In this document: one piece after another, positions 1 through 7,442 of the stretch | Numbering within the stretch: position 1 is the stretch's first letter | How the letters are laid out: each line of letters opens with the position of its first letter | NCBI GenBank assembly: GCA_947175335.1 | Contig: CAMWMF010000005.1 | Location: 1-64,000 of the forward strand | Origin: an uncultured Clostridia bacterium | GTDB taxonomy: Bacteria; Bacillota; Clostridia; Christensenellales; Pumilibacteraceae | Direction: 5' to 3' | Length of the DNA: 64,000 nt | Made by a program: the position numbers and the translations under genes | The notes under the pieces: generated by a model | What the model saw: the letters and a program-made list of their open reading frames with translations, nothing else | What the model was told of the DNA's origin: nothing | The model's database searches: none

Positions 1-220
1 CAATTATACAAGTCTATTAATGCGCTATGATTGGCGCATGATATTTAACTATATACAGCAACTGGATTGCCCGCGGACTGCGCGGGCGACCTTTGCGCTT
101 TGCGCAAGCGGTTAGCGAACCGCGCGACGAAATGGCTGTTTCGTAATAGTGCAATACTTTTCTTTTCCGTGTCTTAAAAAATTGTGTTGTACTTCGCCGC
201 GCTACGAATTCAGTGCCGCA
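1..220. other. Gene-free tRNA 3' flank with three short hairpins
   Basis: I see no credible gene here. Three short perfect inverted repeats follow each other: CCCGCG/CGCGGG at 70-86, TTGCGC/GCGCAA at 93-107 and GCGGTT/AACCGC at 108-123. Segments 64-97 and 102-126 recur, in the same order and in the same orientation relative to a tRNA gene, downstream of the tRNA-Thr gene near 26.1-26.2 kb (see findings). Confidence 0.6.
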
Positions 221-223
221 ACT

Positions 224-257
224 AAAATACCCCTCGCGCAAAGCGCGAAGGGTATTT
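224..257 (-). terminator. Intrinsic terminator after tRNA-Met
   Basis: Read on the minus strand, a long stem (AAATACCCTTCGCGC pairing with GCGCGAGGGGTATTT, loop TTT) begins at the encoded CCA and ends in a short T run. It directly follows the tRNA, so it is its terminator. Confidence 0.85.
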
Positions 258-333
258 GGTAGCGGCAACTGGATTCGAACCAGTGACCAATCGGGTATGA
301 ACCGAGTACTCTAGCCAGCTGAGCTATGCCGCC
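257..333 (-). tRNA. tRNA-Met (CAT), CCA encoded
   Basis: The minus strand folds into a full cloverleaf. The acceptor stem is GGCGGCA with TGCCGCT (first pair G-U), the anticodon loop is TTCATAC giving CAT, the T arm is ACTGG-TTCGAAT-CCAGT, the discriminator is A, and the genome encodes CCA (257-259). The closing pair is not the C-A mismatch of an initiator, so this is elongator Met or an Ile2 tRNA whose C34 becomes lysidine; sequence inspection alone does not separate these two. It has its own promoter and terminator. Confidence 0.9.
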
Positions 334-345
334 ATAGCAAGATTT

Positions 346-374
346 ATTATATCAAAGATTATTTTATTTGGCAA
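346..374 (-). promoter_or_regulatory. Promoter of tRNA-Met
   Basis: On the minus strand TTGCCA, a 17-bp spacer and TATAAT lie 12 bases upstream of the tRNA 5' end, a near-consensus sigma-A promoter. Confidence 0.8.
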
Positions 375-482
375 GGGTTTTTAACAATGTTTTTGCGGAT
401 TTTTCTTTTTGGAGCGTATTGCAATATCGCCTTAACTGTGATACAATCTATCTTAACGTTATTATTATACGGGGTACGGCGT

Positions 483-809
483 ATGGAAGATTTCGGATTT
501 GTACAAATGCAGGATATGCAAAAGCGGTTACAAGAAAAATACAAAGACAAATGGGAAAGCGTTTCGCCCGAAAACGGCAAGAACAAGCTGTTGTGGCTTA
601 TGATAGAGCTTGGCGAGGTTGCGGACATTATCAAAAAGCGCGGGCACGACGCCATAATGACCGACACCCAAACGCGCGAACACTTTACGGAAGAATTAGC
701 CGACGTACTTATGTATTTTAACGACATTATGCTGTGCTATAATATTTCCATAAACGAGCTTAAAAATATTTACATAGAAAAGCAGCAAAAGAATTTAACA
801 AGGTGGTAA
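483..809 (+). CDS. MazG-like nucleotide pyrophosphohydrolase (small)
   Basis: A 108-residue protein of the all-alpha MazG/RS21-C6-like NTP pyrophosphatase superfamily, whose members hydrolyse nucleoside triphosphates (house-cleaning) using Mg ions held by acidic residues. The family pattern is visible: LWLMIELGEVADIIKK at about 37-52 and EELADVLMYFNDI at about 70-82. I start at ATG 483; the frame is open further upstream, but that part is hydrophobic and unlike the family. The stop is 4 bases before the next gene (HIT protein), so these small metabolic enzymes are probably one operon. The substrate is unknown. A second, unrelated MazG gene lies at 30.9 kb. Confidence 0.75.
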   Translation: MEDFGFVQMQDMQKRLQEKYKDKWESVSPENGKNKLLWLMIELGEVADIIKKRGHDAIMTDTQTREHFTEELADVLMYFNDIMLCYNISINELKNIYIEKQQKNLTRW

Positions 810-813
810 CAAT

Positions 814-1272
814 ATGTGTCTTATATGCGACAGAATAGAAATGATTAAAAACGGAACCAATCCGTACTTCGTAAAGGAACTGCAAACGGGCTACGTTGTT
901 ATAGGCGACCACCAGTATTTTAAAGGTTACACGTTATTCCTTTACAAACACCACAAGACCGAGCTTTTTCAACTCGACATGGAAGAACGCACTTTGTTCT
1001 TGAAAGAAATGTCAATAGTTGCCGAAGCGGCAAGCAAAGCGTTCGGCGCGCAAAAGATGAACTACGAATTGCTCGGCATGGGCGACAGTCACATGCACTG
1101 GCACCTGTATCCGCGCGCGTTCGGCGACCTCGGCGAATACGGAGTGAACGGCAACGGCCCCGTGTGGTGGATACCATTAAACAAACTGCAATCGGACGAG
1201 TGCCGCCCTACTCCTGACGAGCTGAACAAAATGAAATCGGCACTATTAACCGAATTAAACAAACTTATATAA
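814..1272 (+). CDS. HIT family nucleotide hydrolase/transferase
   Basis: A 152-residue histidine-triad protein. The triad HMHWH at residues 93-97, followed by LYPR, is the active site; its middle histidine forms the nucleotidyl intermediate in this family, which cleaves dinucleotide polyphosphates or AMP-lysine-type substrates. The N-terminal CLIC resembles the zinc-site start of HIT proteins. It sits 4 bases after the MazG-like gene and 16 bases before a GNAT gene with an intervening GTGAGGAAA ribosome binding site, consistent with a three-gene operon. The physiological substrate cannot be read from sequence. Confidence 0.85.
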   Translation: MCLICDRIEMIKNGTNPYFVKELQTGYVVIGDHQYFKGYTLFLYKHHKTELFQLDMEERTLFLKEMSIVAEAASKAFGAQKMNYELLGMGDSHMHWHLYPRAFGDLGEYGVNGNGPVWWIPLNKLQSDECRPTPDELNKMKSALLTELNKLI

Positions 1273-1288
1273 CCGTGAGGAAAACGAC

Positions 1289-1849
1289 ATGAACGTATAC
1301 GAAAATTGCCCGACGTTGGAAAACGATAAATTTATGCTCCGCCTGACCATGGAGCGCGATATTGCCGACTTACTCAAAGTATACAGCGACGAAAAAGCGT
1401 TGCCGCTGTTCAATAGCGACAACTGCCACGGCGACGACTTTCACTATACCACGCTCGAACGCATGCAGCAAGCGTACGATTTTTGGGAGGAGGCCTACCG
1501 CAACGGTTGGTTTGTGCGCTGGTCTATCGTTGACAAAGCGACAAACGAAGCTGTGGGAACTATCGAAGAATTTCACCGCGACGCCGGCGACTACTTTGAC
1601 GACTGCGGACTTCTGCGCTTGGACCTGCGCAGCGACTACGAGCAAGCAGACAAAATAGCGAGCATACTGTCGCTTATCGTCCTGCCCTCTTTTGACTTGT
1701 TCGGTTGCAGCAAGGTTGCTACCAAAGCGATTCCCACCGCCACCGAGCGCATAAAGGCGCTGACAAGTCTCGGCTTTACTCCGTCAAACAAACCACTCAT
1801 CGGCTCCGACGGCACAAAATACTATTCGTATTACGAGTTGAATAAGTAA
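1289..1849 (+). CDS. GNAT family N-acetyltransferase
   Basis: A 186-residue protein similar in layout to RimJ/RimL-type acetyltransferases: an N-terminal LRLTMERDIADLLKVYSD segment, a beta-strand stretch WSIVDKATNEAVGTIEEF near the middle, and a C-terminal alpha/beta part ending in TERIKALTSLGFTPS, the usual position of the final GNAT helix and strand. Members transfer acetyl from acetyl-CoA to amino groups of proteins or small molecules. It is the last gene of the MazG-HIT-GNAT group; the AT-rich ATPase module starts 75 bases later with its own promoter. The substrate is unknown. Confidence 0.75.
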   Translation: MNVYENCPTLENDKFMLRLTMERDIADLLKVYSDEKALPLFNSDNCHGDDFHYTTLERMQQAYDFWEEAYRNGWFVRWSIVDKATNEAVGTIEEFHRDAGDYFDDCGLLRLDLRSDYEQADKIASILSLIVLPSFDLFGCSKVATKAIPTATERIKALTSLGFTPSNKPLIGSDGTKYYSYYELNK

Positions 1850-1875
1850 AACTTTAAACAAAGACACTTTTATCG

Positions 1876-1904
1876 TTTACAAGTATACTATAATGTGCTA
1901 TAAT
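1876..1904 (+). promoter_or_regulatory. Promoter of the ATPase/DUF4276 module
   Basis: TTTACA, a 17-bp spacer and TATAAT lie 20 bases before the ATG at 1924, followed by an AAGAGG ribosome binding site. The module therefore appears to be its own transcription unit. Confidence 0.75.
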
Positions 1905-1923
1905 ATCTTATAAGAGGTATGAT

Positions 1924-3012
1924 ATGAATTACCAACAAATTAGACGAATCAAAATTAAAGGTTTTAAGTCCATTAAAGAATGTGATTTAAAATTATCGAA
2001 TATAAATTTGCTTATAGGTAGTAACGGCGCCGGAAAATCTAATTTTATATCGGTTTTTAAAATGTTACAAAACATAATTGAAAAAACACTCCAAAGATAC
2101 ATTGGAATTTCAGGAGGGGCTAATGCCTTACTATTTAATGGCAGAAAGCAAACAGAATATATAGAGATAGAATTCACATTTGGAGTCAACAGCTACGAAT
2201 TCAAGCTTGTTCCCACGGACGAAAATACTTTTATCTTTGATAGCGAACATTTTAATTATGACGGATATTGGCAACATAAGTCGTATGTTGGCGGAGGATA
2301 CCCCGAATCAAGATGGGACGCTGGTGTTCCTAACAAAATTAATAATTATATTAAGCCGATTTTACAAAACGAAAAATGGCGTGTATACCATTTTCATGAC
2401 ACAAGCGCATCAGCAAGAGTAAAGCAAACACATAAAATAACAAACAATATTGATTTACTGTTTGATGCAGGAAATTTAGCTGCGTTTCTTTACCGTCTAA
2501 AATTCGAACATCCTGTTAATTACAAACAAATAGTCAGTACAATCAGAATGATAGCACCTTATTTTAGAGATTTTGTTTTAGAAAAAAATCCGCTTAGCGA
2601 TGACATTATTTTGAGGTGGCAACAAATCGGTAGCGATGATACATTTAATGCCAATCAGCTTTCAGATGGCACAATACGCTTCATATGTCTGACTACTCTA
2701 TTTTTACAACCAGCAGAATTACAACCTGAAACAATAATAGTAGATGAACCGGAGCTTGGTCTTCACCCATACGCAATAACTCTGCTTGCAGAAATAATCA
2801 AAAAAGCCGCGACAAAAAAACAGGTTATCATTTCAACCCAATCTGTTGACCTGTTAAACGAATTTTCAGCAAACGATATTATTATAGTAGATCGAACCGA
2901 AAATGGAACTGTTTTCAAAAGACACACAGAGGAAGAGCTTCAAGAATGGCTATCTGACGATTACGCTATGGGCGACCTTTGGAAGAAGAACATTCTCGGA
3001 GGACGTCCGTAA
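1924..3012 (+). CDS. OLD/RecF-like AAA ATPase of a two-gene defence-type module
   Basis: A 362-residue ABC/SMC-type ATPase of the AAA_21/OLD-like group. Walker A GSNGAGKS is at 32-39, the signature-like LSDGTIRF around 245, Walker B IIVDEPELGLHP with DEPE at 274-277, and a following ISTQS strand. There is no C-terminal TOPRIM nuclease, unlike classical OLD proteins; instead the stop codon abuts the start of a separate DUF4276 gene. Split ATPase plus TOPRIM-like pairs such as PARIS (AriA-AriB) and AbiL are antiphage systems, and this pair has the same architecture. The gene is much richer in A and T than its neighbours, suggesting recent transfer. Assignment to defence is inference. Confidence 0.85.
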   Translation: MNYQQIRRIKIKGFKSIKECDLKLSNINLLIGSNGAGKSNFISVFKMLQNIIEKTLQRYIGISGGANALLFNGRKQTEYIEIEFTFGVNSYEFKLVPTDENTFIFDSEHFNYDGYWQHKSYVGGGYPESRWDAGVPNKINNYIKPILQNEKWRVYHFHDTSASARVKQTHKITNNIDLLFDAGNLAAFLYRLKFEHPVNYKQIVSTIRMIAPYFRDFVLEKNPLSDDIILRWQQIGSDDTFNANQLSDGTIRFICLTTLFLQPAELQPETIIVDEPELGLHPYAITLLAEIIKKAATKKQVIISTQSVDLLNEFSANDIIIVDRTENGTVFKRHTEEELQEWLSDDYAMGDLWKKNILGGRP

Positions 3013-3651
3013 ATGAATTTATATATATATTGTGAGGGACAAACCGAAGAATCGTTTGTAAAATCTTTGCTTGCTCCTCACTTTTTAAATTACAACATTT
3101 ATACTATACCGATTATTTGCCGCACAAAAGAAGGCCCAAACAGTATACATAAGGGAGGTATTGTAGATTACACAAAAGCAGTGAAAGAAATTCGGCGCTT
3201 GTGTTATCAACACCAACAAGAGTATGTTACTTCATTTATCGATTATTACGGGCTACATAATCTACCACCAATTACTGCAACAAACAACAAATATTCGTTA
3301 ATTGCATCTATTGAACAACAGTTTATGACTGATGTAAGTAATAATAATTTTATTCCTTACATTTCTTTACACGAATTTGAAAGCTTGCTCTTTTCAGACC
3401 CAAACGCATTTAGCTATTTAAGCACTACCGCTGTAAGCATGCTTAAAAAAATATTAGAGGATTTTGATAACAATCCAGAGATGATTAATAATAGTGTTAC
3501 AACCGCTCCGTCCAAACGCATACAAAATTTAATCGCAAATTATGGAAAAGTAACCGACGGAAATATGATTGCAAATAGCATTACCTTAAATGTAATCAGA
3601 CAAAAATGTATCCATTTTAATAATTGGTTAAGCATATTAGAAAAAATATAA
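3013..3651 (+). CDS. DUF4276 family protein, TOPRIM-like partner of the ATPase
   Basis: A 212-residue protein recognisable as DUF4276 by three landmarks: CEGQTEESFV at about residues 7-16, the SFIDYYGL motif near 73-80, and HEFESLLFSDP near 117-127. The first glutamate and the FxDYYG aspartate fit the acidic residues of TOPRIM-like folds, so nuclease or related activity is plausible but not shown. It starts directly after the ATPase stop codon with no intergenic space, implying coupled translation and a physical partnership. A strong bidirectional terminator follows. AT-rich like its partner and likely acquired with it. Confidence 0.8.
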   Translation: MNLYIYCEGQTEESFVKSLLAPHFLNYNIYTIPIICRTKEGPNSIHKGGIVDYTKAVKEIRRLCYQHQQEYVTSFIDYYGLHNLPPITATNNKYSLIASIEQQFMTDVSNNNFIPYISLHEFESLLFSDPNAFSYLSTTAVSMLKKILEDFDNNPEMINNSVTTAPSKRIQNLIANYGKVTDGNMIANSITLNVIRQKCIHFNNWLSILEKI

Positions 3652-3681
3652 TGTTGAACAAAACTTTACAATCACATAAAC

Positions 3682-3713
3682 AAAACCGCGGCACTTTGCA
3701 ATGTCGCGGTTTT
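3682..3713. terminator. Bidirectional terminator between DUF4276 and trxA
   Basis: An inverted repeat AAAACCGCG/CGCGGTTTT with T-rich sequence on both sides separates two converging genes and can serve both. Confidence 0.8.
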
Positions 3714-3730
3714 GTTTTGTAATTTTGAAT

Positions 3731-4033
3731 TTAAATTCCGAACGCTTTTTTGATTTCGTCGAGCGTGGTAAGACCGATAAACTTTTCCACAACTACGCCG
3801 TCCTCGAACAGCACGAGCGTGGGAATGCTGCTCACCTGAAAATCCATGGCAAGGTCGTCGCACGTATCCACGTCCACCTTAACTACCTTTACGTCGGTGG
3901 TCTTTGCAAGCTCATCCACTATCGGCGCTTGCATTCTGCACGGGCCGCACCAGCTCGCCCAAAAATCCACAAGCGTTTTGCCGCTGCCTGTGATTTCGTT
4001 AAATTCGTCCATTGAGGGATTTTGTATTTCCAT
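3731..4033 (-). CDS. trxA: Thioredoxin
   Basis: A 100-residue protein with the complete thioredoxin fold pattern: the active-site WCGPC at about 28-32 within VDFWASWCGPCR, a conserved SIPTLVLF segment with the cis-proline near 69, and a C-terminal LDEIKKAF helix. It reduces protein disulfides in the cytoplasm, normally fed by thioredoxin reductase. Length is typical. An AAGGAG site precedes the ATG. It lies 44 bases downstream of the dipeptidase gene on the same strand and is probably cotranscribed with it; no reductase gene is in the window. Confidence 0.95.
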   Translation of the reverse strand: MEIQNPSMDEFNEITGSGKTLVDFWASWCGPCRMQAPIVDELAKTTDVKVVKVDVDTCDDLAMDFQVSSIPTLVLFEDGVVVEKFIGLTTLDEIKKAFGI

Positions 4034-4077
4034 TATGTTTTCTCCTTGTTGTTAGTATTCCACGGCGTTGCGTTTTC

Positions 4078-5490
4078 TTACATGTTCGCCAGTTTTTTTG
4101 CCGCGGCGAGGTAGATTTCGTAGTTTTTGAACAGCTGGCGCACTGGGAAGTTTTCGTCCGCGCGGTGCATATTAATATCAATATTGAGCGGGGTGCAACC
4201 GAACGCCACCGCGTTGGGCAATTCCCTTGCGTACGTGCCGCCGCCCACCTGTAACGGCGGAGTCACATCACCCGTTATACCCCTATACACTTCGAGCAAT
4301 GCGGTGATAAGCGGCGCGTCCTCGGCGATATAAAGGTTTTCGTGATAGTCGCGCACTACTGCATTGCAACCCGTTTTTTCCTCTAACTGTTTAGCGACAA
4401 AGTCGGCAGTCACGCCGAGCGGCAAGCGGAAGTCTATAAGCAGTTTAAGCGTGTCGCCGTCCAACTCCGCTTGCGACAAACACATTGTAGTTACGCCGCT
4501 TTTGGGATCGTACACATACACGCCCAGTCGCTGTGCCGCGTCCTTGGCGCAAAGATATTGGTAAATATTGGGCAAGCACTCCGTGCCTATCGCGTCGTTG
4601 CACGCCGCCAAAAATCCGAGCGTTTTCCAAAGCGCGTTGTCGCCCTTGTCGGGAGTGGATGCGTGTTCGGCAGTGCCGAGCGCCGTCACGTCTATTTGCT
4701 TGCCGTTGCAAATTTCGTACTGCGAAAAGTTGTTTCCGCCCTCGATTATGCGCGCGGCAATCGGCTGCTTTTTGAACAGCTCTGCCGTTACCGTGCCGCT
4801 GCACAATTCCTCCAAATACTTAGCGAGCGGGCTGCCCACCACGATACCGACAGTGGACTTGTCGGGCACAGCGTTGGCGCACTCCGCGCCGGTTATCGCC
4901 GCTATATTCTTTGCCAGCTTTTTGTCCTTAAAGTTGAGTATGATATGTGCAATACCCTTTTCGGCATTTATAAGCGGGAACTCGCTGTCGGGCACGAAAG
5001 ACGCTACGGGTACCTCGCCGCCGTTAGCAAGATAATATCTTATGCACGAGCTGCCGCGTTCCTCGTCCGCGCCGACTATCAACCGCACGCGGCGTTTAAG
5101 CGGCGCGCCTTGGAGTTTGAGCGTGCGCAATGCGTGCAAGCACACGACCACCGCGCCCTTGTCGTCGCCAACGCCCCTGCCGTAAACCTTGCCGTCTTCT
5201 TCGACCATTTTGAAGGGGTCGCTCGCCCAGCCGTTACCAGCGGGCACGACGTCCAAGTGTCCCAAAATGCCGATGCACTCCTCGCCCGAACCGACCTCGG
5301 CGTACGCGCAATATCCGTCCATAATTTCAGCTTTCAGTCCGTAGTTACGTGCCTTGTTCACAAACCAATTAAGCGCGTCGAGACATGCCTGTCCGTACGG
5401 CGCGCCGTTCCTAGGCTCCGAGTACACGCTGGGGATAGCAACGATTTCCGCAAGATCGTCCAAAATTTCACGGGTCAACATTTCGTCCAT
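4078..5490 (-). CDS. M20 family dipeptidase (Sapep/PepV type)
   Basis: A 470-residue di-zinc peptidase of the Sapep/PepV branch of M20. Metal and catalytic residues are visible: GHLDVVPAG with H78 and D80, GRGVGDDKGA with D110, ADEERGSS with the E143/E144 pair, and PDSEFPLINAEKG. A lid domain occupies the middle, and a GGTYARE stretch near the C-terminus fits the family. The enzyme cleaves dipeptides in the cytoplasm for amino acid supply. An AAGGA site precedes the ATG. The promoter at 5548-5576 is divergent from gltX and its -35 box overlaps the gltX ribosome binding site. Confidence 0.9.
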   Translation of the reverse strand: MDEMLTREILDDLAEIVAIPSVYSEPRNGAPYGQACLDALNWFVNKARNYGLKAEIMDGYCAYAEVGSGEECIGILGHLDVVPAGNGWASDPFKMVEEDGKVYGRGVGDDKGAVVVCLHALRTLKLQGAPLKRRVRLIVGADEERGSSCIRYYLANGGEVPVASFVPDSEFPLINAEKGIAHIILNFKDKKLAKNIAAITGAECANAVPDKSTVGIVVGSPLAKYLEELCSGTVTAELFKKQPIAARIIEGGNNFSQYEICNGKQIDVTALGTAEHASTPDKGDNALWKTLGFLAACNDAIGTECLPNIYQYLCAKDAAQRLGVYVYDPKSGVTTMCLSQAELDGDTLKLLIDFRLPLGVTADFVAKQLEEKTGCNAVVRDYHENLYIAEDAPLITALLEVYRGITGDVTPPLQVGGGTYARELPNAVAFGCTPLNIDINMHRADENFPVRQLFKNYEIYLAAAKKLANM

Positions 5491-5507
5491 AATACTGTCC
5501 TTTTTGC

Positions 5508-5536
5508 TTGCGTTTTGAGCGCAAAAGCATTACAAT
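5508..5536 (+). promoter_or_regulatory. Possible promoter of gltX
   Basis: TTGCGT, a 17-bp spacer and TACAAT lie upstream of gltX on the plus strand. The -35 is imperfect, so this is a moderate call. Confidence 0.45.
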
Positions 5537-5547
5537 TATTAATGGTT

Positions 5548-5576
5548 ATTATATCACTATGAGATGAACAAGTCAA
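5548..5576 (-). promoter_or_regulatory. Promoter of the dipeptidase-trxA unit
   Basis: On the minus strand TTGACT, a 17-bp spacer and TATAAT. The -35 box lies at 5571-5576, inside the AAGGAG region used as the gltX ribosome binding site, so the two divergent units are tightly interlocked. Confidence 0.7.
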
Positions 5577-5585
5577 GGAGAGAAT

Positions 5586-6998
5586 ATGGTTCGTACGAGA
5601 TTTGCACCCAGCCCCACGGGGTACCTGCACATAGGCGGCTTGCGCACGGCGCTTTACGCCTACCTTTTCGCCAAAAAGAACGGCGGCAAATTTATACTGC
5701 GCATAGAGGACACCGACCAAAACCGCGAAGTGGCGGGCGCGGTGGACATTATAATTTCCGCGCTGGATAAGGCGGGAATACACTACGACGAAGGTCCTAT
5801 CGTGGGCGGCGACTACGGCCCGTACGTTCAGTCCGAGCGCAAAGAGATTTATCTTAAATACGCGAAGCAGCTTTTGGAAAGCGGCGATGCGTACTGCTGC
5901 TTTTGCTCCAAAGAGCGACTTGCCGAAATGCACGAAAAAGGCGCGACCAAGTACGACAAGCACTGCTTGCACCTGTCCAAGCAGGAAGTTCAGGAACGCA
6001 TTGCGCGCGGCGAGCCGTACGTAATCCGTCAGAACATTCCCGAAAGCGGCACGCACACCTACCACGACGAGGTGTTCGGCGACGTGACGGTGGACTACAA
6101 AGACCTTGAAGACAACATTCTTATCAAGTCGGACGGCATGCCCACCTACAACTTTGCCAACGTAATAGACGACCACCTTATGGGAATAACCCACTGCATA
6201 CGTGGCGTGGAATACCTTATGTCCACACCCAAGTACAACCTACTGTACGACGCGCTGGGCTGGGAGCGCCCCGTGTACATTCACCTGCAACCGATAATGC
6301 GCGACAGTCAGCACAAGCTGAGCAAGCGCGACGGCGACGCGGGCTTCGAGGACTTTTTGCGCAAGGGCTTCCTTCCGCACGCGATAGTCAACTATATCGC
6401 GCTGCTCGGCTGGAACCCCAAGGACAACAACGAAAAAATGTCGATGGCGGAGCTTACGGACAAGTTCTCTATCGAGGGCTTGCAAAAATCGTCGTCTATA
6501 TTTGACGAAACCAAAATGCGCTGGCTCAACTCGCTGTACGTTAAGGAAATGAGCGCGGAGGACTTTCACGCCGCCGCCCTTCCCTACTACAACGAGTATT
6601 ACCCCAACAAGGACATTGACTATAAATATCTTTCCGAGCTGTTGCAGTCGCGCGTGGAAATACTTACCGACATAAAAGAACGCGCGGCGTTTTTGAACGC
6701 GTTCGACAACTTTGACATAGAACTATTTGTCAACAAAAAGTGGAAGACCACCGTCGACATGGCGCGCGAGCTGATTGACGACTGCATAGCAGCCACCGAC
6801 ACGGACGACATGAACGCGGCGCTCGAACAGCTTGCCGAGCGCAAAGGACTGAAAAAAGGTCAGGTATTGTGGATACACCGCATAGCGCTTACGGGCGCGG
6901 CGGCCACCCCCGGCGGCGGTGCGGAAATGGTAAAGCTTTTCGGCAAGGCGGAAGCGCTCAGGCGGCTTAACGAAGTTAAAAAGATACTCGGCGCGTAA
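5586..6998 (+). CDS. gltX: Glutamyl-tRNA synthetase
   Basis: A 470-residue class I synthetase that charges tRNA-Glu with glutamate. The N-terminus RFAPSPTGYLHIGGLRTAL contains the HIGH-type motif at 15-18, and the KMSKS loop appears as KLSKRDGDAG near residue 245. The all-helical anticodon-binding half follows. The length is normal for a bacterial discriminating or non-discriminating GluRS; the two cannot be separated here. The ATG is preceded by AAGGAG. It is transcribed away from the dipeptidase gene. Confidence 0.96.
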   Translation: MVRTRFAPSPTGYLHIGGLRTALYAYLFAKKNGGKFILRIEDTDQNREVAGAVDIIISALDKAGIHYDEGPIVGGDYGPYVQSERKEIYLKYAKQLLESGDAYCCFCSKERLAEMHEKGATKYDKHCLHLSKQEVQERIARGEPYVIRQNIPESGTHTYHDEVFGDVTVDYKDLEDNILIKSDGMPTYNFANVIDDHLMGITHCIRGVEYLMSTPKYNLLYDALGWERPVYIHLQPIMRDSQHKLSKRDGDAGFEDFLRKGFLPHAIVNYIALLGWNPKDNNEKMSMAELTDKFSIEGLQKSSSIFDETKMRWLNSLYVKEMSAEDFHAAALPYYNEYYPNKDIDYKYLSELLQSRVEILTDIKERAAFLNAFDNFDIELFVNKKWKTTVDMARELIDDCIAATDTDDMNAALEQLAERKGLKKGQVLWIHRIALTGAAATPGGGAEMVKLFGKAEALRRLNEVKKILGA

Positions 6999-7029
6999 TC
7001 GAATTACAATATAATTTTTCGGATTAGGC

Positions 7030-7058
7030 TTGACAAGCCGAATAAAATAGAGTAAACT
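7030..7058 (+). promoter_or_regulatory. Promoter of the DivIC/FtsB-like gene
   Basis: TTGACA, a 17-bp spacer and TAAACT. The -10 box ends 9 bases before the ATG, leaving only about 3 bases of leader and no ribosome binding site. The -35 lies within the palindrome GGCTTGACAAGCC, which could be an operator or part of the gltX terminator. Confidence 0.6.
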
Positions 7059-7067
7059 TAGTTTGTT

Positions 7068-7376
7068 ATGGGAAACAACGAAAAAACCAACAACAATAAT
7101 AGTTCGGTCGCAAGACTTGTGGGCGTGGCGCTCGCGCTGTTGTTTGTGTTGCTCGTTATCGCGCTGATTGTCAATCTTGTCAAGCTGGGCGCGGCAAACG
7201 ACCGCAAGGACGCGCTGGAAGCGCAAAGCGCAAAGCTCGACCAGCTTATAGAAAAGAACGACAATATGATCGAGTATTGCAGCTCCGCCGAGTTTATAGA
7301 AGAATACGCACGCGAATATTTGGATATGAAATATCGCGGTGAGACGGTTATCGGCGGCAAAAACGAGGAAGAATAA
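7068..7376 (+). CDS. DivIC/FtsB-like septum protein
   Basis: A 102-residue bitopic membrane protein: a short Asn-rich cytoplasmic N-terminus, one membrane helix at about 15-39, then a coiled-coil of about 25 residues, then the family signature EFIEEYAREYLDMKYRGE. DivIC/FtsB proteins join FtsL and DivIB/FtsQ at the septum to activate division wall synthesis. Length and layout fit. The promoter leaves essentially no 5' leader. A hairpin terminator follows at once, so it is probably monocistronic, and the Ppx/GppA gene begins after it. Confidence 0.8.
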   Translation: MGNNEKTNNNNSSVARLVGVALALLFVLLVIALIVNLVKLGAANDRKDALEAQSAKLDQLIEKNDNMIEYCSSAEFIEEYAREYLDMKYRGETVIGGKNEEE

Positions 7377-7385
7377 CAACATACA

Positions 7386-7411
7386 AAGGTCGCGGAAATT
7401 TCCACGACCTT
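7386..7411 (+). terminator. Terminator after the DivIC-like gene
   Basis: A ten-position stem AAGGTCGCGG/CCACGACCTT with one mismatch and a T-rich tail, 9 bases after the stop codon. Confidence 0.8.
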
Positions 7412-7442
7412 CTTTATTAGAAGCTTTACAAGGAGAACGCTT

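Noticed and set aside
17..268. Minus-strand open frame overlapping the tRNA-Met gene region
   Set aside because: Overlaps the tRNA and its terminator, and the translation has no sensible pattern.
4471..5562. Plus-strand open frame opposite the dipeptidase gene
   Set aside because: No domain; the M20 gene on the other strand has all its active-site residues.
5491..5585. T-box leader for gltX
   Set aside because: The 95-base space has no T-box sequence, specifier hairpin or terminator.
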